A stretch of DNA of 64,000 nt from Reticulitermes lucifugus. Taxonomy: Eukaryota > Arthropoda > Insecta > Blattodea > Rhinotermitidae. Positions within the stretch are counted from its first letter, which is position 1; each line of letters opens with the position of its first letter. The DNA lies in the NCBI GenBank assembly GCA_026260175.1, contig JAKCWW010000040.1:7656-71655 (forward strand), read 5' to 3'. The notes under the pieces were generated by a model. The model was given only the letters and a program-made list of their open reading frames with translations, made no database searches and was not told where the DNA came from. Positions 56,901 to 64,000 of this stretch are shown here, piece after piece. A program made the translations under genes and the position numbers.

Positions 56901-57950
56901 TACGGCAAGCGGAATAATTACAAAGTCTGCTCAGAGATTTTTCATATAAAACAACCAAATTCAATGAACAATCTAAAATCCGACTTCTTCATGATCTCTT
57001 CTGCCCTTGTACACCTATTTGTCTCACACCGTATGTAATTCTAGGTTTTCCATTTTAAAGGTAAGTATGAGTAATATAAATTAAAACATGGACCATTTTT
57101 GTCTCTGTAACAATATTATCTTGGCGGTTAAGTGGTTCTGAAGGTAAAACAAAAAAAAAACACACGGTCGTCTCACATGCTCAAATACCATTTCAGAAAT
57201 TCAGCTAAAATCCTTTAGTTAGGTTTGAGTGGAATACACCTGAGTCGTTATAACCCCACTGACAAGTTTCATTTGTTGTGATGATCAATATTCTAGCTAA
57301 AAAGTCACTAGAGTTTGGTTAGTCCAGTATCTCAAACGCGGTGTTCTACACAACCCCGAAGGGCCATAAAGTTGCGTCAAGGCTTCGACATAAACTTTTC
57401 TTACACTTTCAATTCTATATTCTTCATGAACATTTTTGTTTTCAGGCAACCGCTAATGCGATAACAAGATGATCTGAGAGACATAAATCCATAAAGTACA
57501 GTACATTTCTTCATTACATTGATTTAAGAGCATGTGTTCTAACAAAGTATAGGAAACAAAATATTTCCCGTTTAGACAGAAGAAGAATGTCAATTTCTAA
57601 CTTGGTTAGTCATCTTCCCATTATCGAATTTCTCCTCACATATTTCAAAGTGCTTCGGTCTTAAATTTGTATCTTAATGTCCACCAGAATGCCGCACTTA
57701 GATTTTCAGGATTTCTAAAAACTCAAAAAAATTTTACTATGTCAATATGAAACAAGACAGGTAACCATTGCAGCCATGGAAACGCAACACTACTTTCCCT
57801 TCATATTTCTGTTGACCTAAATGTAGCTGCCAACAATATAAAAGTGTTCAGTATTACAACTGAAATGCAAGAATGGGTTCCCTTTGCACTGCTGCAGAGC
57901 TACAAAATATTTCGTACTGCTGTCAACAATATAAACTTACTTAGGTGTTC
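54000..57950. other. Unassigned DNA
   Basis: About 4 kb with no dispersed family copy recognised. The longest frames, 55880-56233 (117 codons, minus) and 56305-56574 (89 codons, minus; partly open on plus too), have no domain I recognise and are within the length expected by chance in a window this size. Confidence 0.45.
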
Positions 57951-57967
57951 ATGTAAAGTGCTCGAGA

Positions 57968-58135
57968 GTGTTGTCCGATTTTAACCAAATCTGGAGATTC
58001 TCGACAGATTTTCGCAAGGGCCCTTAATATCAAATTTCAAGAAAATCCGTCCAGTGGGAGCGGCGCTGATATATGCGGAAAGACAGACATTACGAAGCTA
58101 ATAGGCGCTTTTCGCGACTTATGAGAACGCGCCTC
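57968..58135 (+). repeat. Dispersed repeat family G
   Basis: TTGTCCGATTTTAACCAAAT, CTGGAGATTCTCGACAGATT, TTAATATCAAATTTCAAGAA, AATCCGTCCAGTGGGAGCGG, GGAAAGACAGACATTACGAA and GCTAATAGGCGCTTTTCGCG. It is the clearest copy of the family. Confidence 0.7.
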
Positions 58136-58353
58136 CAAACAGGCTTACCTTGGTGCCATCAGGTGGTTGTGACAGGAATTACGTGACTTCCTTATATTAT
58201 CCATTACTTAACCCATCAGCCTCATATTAAGTGATGAATTGATGTGCTCTTTTAAAATTCTTGTTGAAAAACACGGAAAAGCTTTATTTTAGTACTTAAC
58301 TCTGAAATTCTGAGTCATATTAACTTACCTGCATTTTAGAGATTTATTTCTAG

Positions 58354-58440
58354 CCTGACGATGGTCGATATCTAGACCGAAACACGCAGCTTTTAAATAA
58401 AAACATAGTTGTGTTTGACTATTTAATATTGTTATGTGTC
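58354..58440 (+). mobile_element. Solitary arm with hammerhead-like core
   Basis: GCCTGACGATGGTCGATATC, then TAGACCGAAACACGCAGC. The boxes CTGACGA and GAAAC flank a GGTC/GACC stem with an 8-base loop. The downstream arm (AAATAAAAACATAG-TGTGTTTGAC) is shared with 60457. No inverted partner was found. Confidence 0.6.
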
Positions 58441-58444
58441 GTAT

Positions 58445-60450
58445 TCTTCCTAATCATTAACATCCCTAGACAGGTACTATACGACAGATAGCATTAGATA
58501 TAAAGTACACAAGTTATCCTTATTTCAAACGCAATTCAGTTTTACTTATAGCATTATACAAAATTCAAACAAACTTTTCATTTTATTTTCTTCCCGTCAA
58601 TATGTCACCAAATACTAAGCCTTTCACTGCACAATAATACTGCAAGTAATTTCTACATTGCTGTCGCCTACGTTGAAGGCAACAGTGTGTTTCCTAAACA
58701 CTAAATATGATAAATAGTACAGTATATTTCCAGTCCGGCAACGCGGTTGCTGTAGACCAAAGCAGACAGGGTTTAGCACCTGATATATTGCGACCTCATG
58801 CGAAAGCTCTAATCTCTTTTTCTCTGCCCTCTTCCCCTTCTTCCCTTCTACACCACAACTTCTAGCGGAGGTACTGTCACAGAGAAAACACTAGGGATAG
58901 ATAGAAAGATAGAGTTGTATTCTACGTGATAGCAATACAGGACTGGCAGAATTGTAGTCCCCCTGAAGCCCTGAACTATTGGACGAAACGATCTCTGTTG
59001 AACAAACATACGTTACTCTGTACGTTAAGCTTGTTGTCAGATTACAGCACCCATATGACTGGAAATGTACAGGGACTAGACCGAGGCAGCTTGGTTTTGC
59101 GGTTTACATGCAACCAGAAATTAATTTTGGAGCAGATTAGTGGGAAACTTGCAAATAAGTTTGCTTATATATTAGGTTCCCTCGGGCATTATTATGCCTT
59201 TATGGGAAGATACACCGCACGCGAATTTCAATTACTGTTCATACTATAAGTGATCCCTGCACTATCACGGACATGGCAGATATCCATTTTGCTCCAGAGA
59301 CAATCGAAAATCCCTGAAGAGAAACATAATGTTTACTTCATGACAGCGTAACTACTTAATATCTATAGCCTATACGGTTTTGAAGCTAACTCTTCCCGAC
59401 GTCCTAACACTCCTACTGTTTCTGTTTAATGGGGTTTGATAAACTTCCTTGTTAATGTACAACATGTCTTCAGCTGTGATTAGTCTGCTTAGTAAAGTGG
59501 CGATTATTATAATTGTGTATAATAAATTGCTTCATACGAAAAGTATAACATTTGTTTCGTTTTACGGTTTGGTTTCTTTCTTGCTGGTTTTGCGGATATT
59601 AAAGAAAACTATCTCGCTAAATCAAAACGGTATGGTTTTTATAGGTTTAGCAGATATGGGGAGGGACACACATCAATCCAGGGGTTCATATGGCTACTTA
59701 TAATTTGAAAGGCAAGTAATACTATAACAAGGAATCACTGTTGTTAAAACATTCGTGTTCAAATGTTTGCCGACAGCGATGTGAAAGGCATGGTGAAGCA
59801 CAAACCGTAAATTCAGAGACTTCAGACTTAAACCAAAAAAATTCGTGAGTCTCAGTTTGGATGGAGGACAGCCACAAAATGTTATGAGGCAGTGAACGTC
59901 CATCGAATAACAGACGAGTTCTACAGAAGCCCTTTGCCAACCGAATACCTATATAAAAACACGTGACAAGAACAACGAAAATAAGCAAGTAAGAACCTTT
60001 ATTTTACACATTGTTGATATGAAATTATCCACTTATCATATTTATTCTGTCTAAAATTCACAATATCTGATATATGTACAGAGCATCGTACTACTAAAAA
60101 CTCCCCTACACTCAGCGTGACACATACGCAACGTCAACTAAAATACATTCGTATCCAACGCCTAAGACTCCACTTTCATATTAATGTTAATATATATATA
60201 TATATATATATTTAAAAACAATATAATACATTTACTTAATATATTTGCCCAGTTCACCCATTTTGTTTTTACACTTTTAAATGTTAAAGACATATATCTC
60301 CCAAAACATAGTAAATATTTAGCTACTGATGGACCGATGTATTTTTACAATTTATTGTAAAAAAATGGAAAACTTGTGAAATCCCGCAAACATAAAACAT
60401 GATGATACAAGATATGTTGCATTTTTACCTCCTTTTTAACTAACTGTATA
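58445..60450. other. Unassigned DNA with (TA)n at 60190-60211
   Basis: No gene recognised. A 107-codon plus frame (58926-59249) has no domain match I can name and lies in otherwise unremarkable DNA. Confidence 0.4.
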
Positions 60451-60456
60451 ACTAGC

Positions 60457-60545
60457 CGGATGATGGTCAATTTTTGACCGAAACACGTAGCTATCGCAAA
60501 AGCACAGTTCTGTTTGACGGATCATTGCAAGCGGGATGAATTCCA
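60457..60545 (+). mobile_element. Solitary arm with hammerhead-like core
   Basis: CCGGATGATGGTC, TTTTTGACC, then GAAACACGTAGCTATCG. The stem GGTCAA/TTGACC is perfect around a 3-base loop. The downstream arm continues CACAGTTCTGTTTGACGGAT and GGGATGAATTCCACC. The latter also occurs at 2412, so the element extends well beyond the core. Confidence 0.6.
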
Positions 60546-60618
60546 CCAAGTCCACTCGTTGCATAAATGTTGAGCTATGTATCACTTTTTTTTCAAAATA
60601 AGAGATAAATAAGTCTAG

Positions 60619-60815
60619 TTAGCGCCTGGGCTACGACCCAGACGACCGAGGGAACAATTTCATTCCAGGCGGGGCAGTACTGAGACAAAAACGAATTCCT
60701 ATCAAATGGGCACCGTAGATATGGCGACCGGCCCATAAAAGCTGACGACCCATCACCTTCATCCAATGCGTATTGCTATATATAAACTCCTCCATATGTC
60801 TTCGTCTCGACAAAC
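60619..60815 (+). mobile_element. Possible very diverged SINE family B copy
   Basis: GTTAGCGCCTGGGCTACGAC resembles an A box and anticodon region, CAATTTCATTCCAGGCGGGG a decayed B box, and the end CACCTTCATCCAATG, then ATATATAAACTCCTCC, recalls the family B tail. The middle block is not recognisable. Confidence 0.35.
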
Positions 60816-60889
60816 TTGATTAAGCACAGGGAGAATTTCACAACTTTAAATTTACCTCATACGGTCCCTTTCCTCGTGACAAAGACTGT

Positions 60890-61990
60890 AAACGACAAAT
60901 TCCATTGGGGTGTTCTTGTGAAATTAATGGTTAATCAAGCAGTCAAGAAATTCCCCACATTTTACGAAACCAGAAATTTCATTGTCGTGTTCACAAGCGA
61001 CATTCTCTGACCCCTCCCCTCAGAGTAATGCATCCCGTCCGCGCCCATCCATTATGTTTCTGTAATATCCACTTTAATATTATACTCCTACCTAATACTA
61101 GGCCTTCCTAGTGGTCTCTCTCATTCAGGTTTTGCAACCAATTCCTACAGTTACTGTTTTTATTCGGAGTGCGCCTCAACTGCCCCGCCCGTCCCATCCT
61201 TGATATTATCAATCTAATATTATTTGGCGAGCAGCAGAAATCACGAAGCTCTTCACTGTGTATCTTTCTCGCACTTTGTGTTATTTCCTTCCATTTACAT
61301 CTAAAACTGTTACTCGGCGCTCTGTTCTCAAACTTCCACAGTTTAGTTCTTCCTTTTAATATAATAGACCGTCTTTGACAGTTTTGCAATAAAGATGTGC
61401 AATTTTAGCTCTTTATATTTTCATCTTTATGAATTTAGATAGGAAATGAGACGACAAAAGATTCCTGACCGAATGGTGGGAGGCATTATATGAATTTAAC
61501 CCGCCTCTAATTTCTTTGTGCATGCAGTTTTAACTTGTTAGTGTCGTTCCCAAGTATTTTAACTCTGTCATGTTTTTAAGGGATTCACTAGGTGCCTTCA
61601 TTTCGTAATTTTGTTCTGCACTCTGATCACGAGACATTAACATGTGCTTAGTGTTACCCCTATTCACTGCTTGCTAGGAACCCATAACCCTTTTGTGTTT
61701 TGCTTTACAGAACTCATTCTTCCACCCAATAAAACATCAACGTCGACCAGAAGATGGTATGTACCACTCATTTGCACTCCCTCATGGTTCTCTTGGACCT
61801 TTCTAGTGGCTTATGATAATGCAAACTTGGAAGGGAATGGTGATAAATTTTCTCCTCATTTCAGACCATTCTGAACAGGAAATGTATTAGATAAATATTT
61901 GCCTATCCGGACGTTCCTACAGGTTTCACTTAAGCAAATTTTTATGAGCCCAACTAGTTTCATGAGTATACAAAACAGAGTAGCAACATC
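60890..61990 (-). mobile_element. RTE-like LINE: C-terminal half of RT, tail and 3' UTR
   Basis: Minus-strand reading from about 61990: MKLVGLIKICLSETCRNVRI, PVQNGLK then a stop, ENLSPFPSKFAL (the 'GLKQGDALSP' motif of the RT), RKVQENHEGVQMSGTYHLLV then DVDVLLGG. The last stands where YADDVNLLG holds the catalytic aspartates, so the site is degenerate. Further on come TKHMLMSRDQSAEQNYEMKA, LKNMTELKYLGTTLTS, then HSEELRDFCCSPNNIRLIIS and NWLQNLNE near 61115. These are the RT palm, thumb and 'RRxRWAGHVARM' tail of RTE-type elements, with several in-frame stops, shifts and a deletion after the SRMGRAG stretch. The 3' UTR (60890-61110) is shared with 52897. The 5' half (endonuclease) is absent. 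Confidence 0.88.
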
Positions 61991-62096
61991 AACGTAAACT
62001 TCCATCAAAATGGAATTACGGGCTTTCTTGTTGTCTCTAAGTATCTGAAGTATTCTTAAGGTGATTAATCACCGTTGTATTTTATTCCTACGTTAT

Positions 62097-62280
62097 ATTA
62101 CAAAACACAGTTTACACAACACATATGCAAGTTTTCCACGTTACTAGTTTCGGCTTTGTTATAAGCTATCATCAGACCTTTTTTAATTAAGATCTCTTGA
62201 TTAAAAAGGTCTTGTTAACAAAATCGAAACTAATAACCTGGAAAACTTGTATGTGTGTTGTGTAACACTTGTTTTGTAAT
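62097..62280. mobile_element. Foldback with canonical CTGATGA...GAAAC core
   Basis: Arms 62097-62183 and 62201-62280 are inverted repeats (ATTACAAAACA, TTACACAACACA, CAAGTTTTCCA-GTTA-TAG) around a 17-base centre. The minus strand at 62144-62178 reads GGTCTGATGATAGCTT, ATAACA, AAGC, C, GAAACTAG. The CUGAUGA and GAAAC boxes are both perfect, with a GCTT/AAGC stem. The right-arm partner has lost the CTGATGA box. Adjoins the LINE fragment on its left. Confidence 0.75.
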
Positions 62281-62289
62281 AAAACATCT

Positions 62290-64000
62290 AAAGTACCGAT
62301 GCATTTTATCCCTCGTTCTATCAATTGTCTTACCCGTTCAGCAGCCAAATACAGTATTTCGAAATTCCCATGAATGATTTCAAATAATCTGGTCTACACA
62401 TGGGGTTGACCTTGACGAAAAATGTTGGATAATTTTGTACGAAATTGGCCTCAAGCAGTTTCAGTACAATGGGTCTAAATGACTGGGTAATGTTCGAGCA
62501 TACGAGGCACGACACAGAGGAATTCATAACTCTCCAATACGAACAAACTACATGAATTTTCCTGCTCTCTTAAACTGTTTTTATTTTTGAATCAAGCAGG
62601 GGACCGGATTTATTTCTCGGATGGAAACAAAAGACAAAAACTGATAAGGCATGCATTTGAAATAAGGTCGCGTCTCTATATCTGAATTTAAATGAAATTC
62701 TGTATTGGGAATATTTATTTTTGATTTATATGACTACGGCCTTCCACGCTGTGGACTAAACTAAAATCGAATAACATTGTTATTTTCGAAACGGTCCATG
62801 GCATGCGTTAGTGACAACGCTAAACAGTACTTGTCATTAAAATAAATTATTCACTGAAACGTTTGACGCTCTAGTAAATACTTAACACAATGAAAGATAA
62901 AACATTGTCTCTAGTAATAACCAGTCTGATGTCCAAATATAATAATTTTGATCAGTAGGCATATTACCGCAATGAATAAATATCACGTTTAGTAAAACGT
63001 GGAGCGTATGTTATTACATTTCATTTCAATTTTGCACTCAATGTATCAGAACAACTTCTAATATCAGCAAACAACACACCTTCAAGTACTTGAAGCGAAA
63101 GTGCAAGACTATAACAGCAAACTAAGTGTTGTATAAATCCGGAAAATCGTGCAGAACACTTTTAAATGACGCCAGGCAATGTTACATTCACGGATTAAAT
63201 TCTTTTGTCGCAAGAAGTAGATGTTTGTGAACTGAGAAAATTAAAAGTTAAGGAGAAAACGTTTAAAGTGGAAATGGAAGAGAAAATTAGGGAACAAAGG
63301 AAAGATACTAGAAAAAAGAGAACTTAGAGCAGTAAGAAGAAAACGAGGAAGAAGAAAAGGAAAGGGCAGAGCAAAAACAGCTCCTTAAAAAGTAATATAT
63401 ACAGAGTACATACACTCAACGAATTTTCCTGCTAGCTCGTAGGCATTTGGTAGGAATTGGAAACAAGGAATAGTTTTCCTTGCTAACGCGAGAACTTCTC
63501 CTACACAGCTGTGAGGCGGGAGGGAATAAGCAATGTGTTACAGGCGTTTTTCAAGTACGTGAAATTTTCCTACGAGCGTCATTGTGCTCTCTTTTCCCAG
63601 ACTAAAATAGCACTCTAAAATACCAGAGGCACTGTACACTTAGAATTCATTGAATAAAAACAGAAATACCGTTTATCTCCTGGATTATGTTTCCTTCTTT
63701 CAGAACAGAGAACACTATAAAGAAGGAGTAACATCGAAATTAAAAAATATAAATTATTCACGTAGTTAAACAAGTATTCAGAAGCAGAATTGAATCACAC
63801 CCAAAAACATGCAATACTTGCAAACAAATTTAACTACCAAGGCTCCCTTGCATACTGGCAAGAGTATGGAGTAATTTCATATCTTGTAAGTGTTCAGTAA
63901 TATGTCAGAGGTAGCACACAGCAACGAAGAAAGAAAATTACGTGTTTATAGAACTGAACTTCACTGCATTCATAATAGTGATGCTGCATCTGATATAATA
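62290..64000. other. Unassigned DNA, purine-rich at 63230-63390
   Basis: A long purine-rich tract (AGAAGAAAACGAGGAAGAAG) lies at 63230-63390. No gene, SINE, LINE or foldback recognised to the window end. Confidence 0.45.

Noticed and set aside
58926-59249. 107-codon plus-strand frame
   Set aside because: No recognisable domain and no supporting context. Treated as a chance frame.
1-64000. LTR retrotransposons, endogenous retroviruses, Polintons or CRISPR arrays
   Set aside because: No long terminal direct repeats, capsid, integrase or protease-like frames, and no regularly spaced identical repeats were seen.

Overview
This window looks like non-coding, repeat-rich chromosomal DNA from an arthropod, most likely an insect. 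A cockroach or termite relative (Blattodea) is my best guess, because the translated LINE pieces resemble sequences I associate with those genomes; this rests on memory and is not proven here. The DNA is AT-rich by eye. I found no convincing host exon, rRNA or functional tRNA gene. No long open frame resembles a host protein. The only protein-like signals are decayed reverse-transcriptase fragments of non-LTR retrotransposons (LINEs).

The content is layered mobile DNA. (1) SINE family A is about 260 bp with a class II (Leu/Ser-like) tRNA head. It has six copies, at 5282-5533, 9482-9748, 18244-18510, 35345-35596, 37541-37801 and 45555-45815, all with clean or near-clean target-site duplications (TSDs). 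(2) SINE family B/B' is about 280-300 bp, with clear to very decayed copies at 60, 2936, 13402 (containing the only assembly gap), 14104, 40001, 41685, 42770, 51456, 52465 and 60619. (3) SINE family C is about 280 bp, with three full copies (14672, 25867, 50115) and two fragments. (4) LINE pieces belong to three families: an RTE-like element with RT and tail (60890-61990, minus) plus a 3'-UTR fragment (52897-53060); a second RTE-like 3' end (28940-29317); and a CR1/Jockey-like element (24440-24790 minus, 34560-36035 plus). The last carries a nested SINE A and three tandem 3' termini. (5) Two unclassified dispersed families were seen: H (four copies, all plus strand) and G (five copies, associated with CAGA/TCTG runs).

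The most interesting signal is a set of foldback elements (380-525, 11536-11813, 17241-17384, 21768-22050, 29905-30038, 62097-62280) and solitary relatives (10351, 58354, 60457, weaker ones at 2190, 31800 and 37429). They share a core of CTGAnGA, a short perfect stem, then GAAAC. That is the layout of the hammerhead ribozyme core, and it fits the small hammerhead variants known from Penelope-like retroelement termini.

Other structures include a 1.8 kb degenerate CACATGACA-type satellite (25730-27600), a 145 bp and a 69 bp decayed tandem array, a pair of oppositely oriented ATCCATCTAT-type arrays (15690-16080 and 17080-17215), and many microsatellites. The remaining DNA (about 60%) is unassigned and shows nothing I can recognise.
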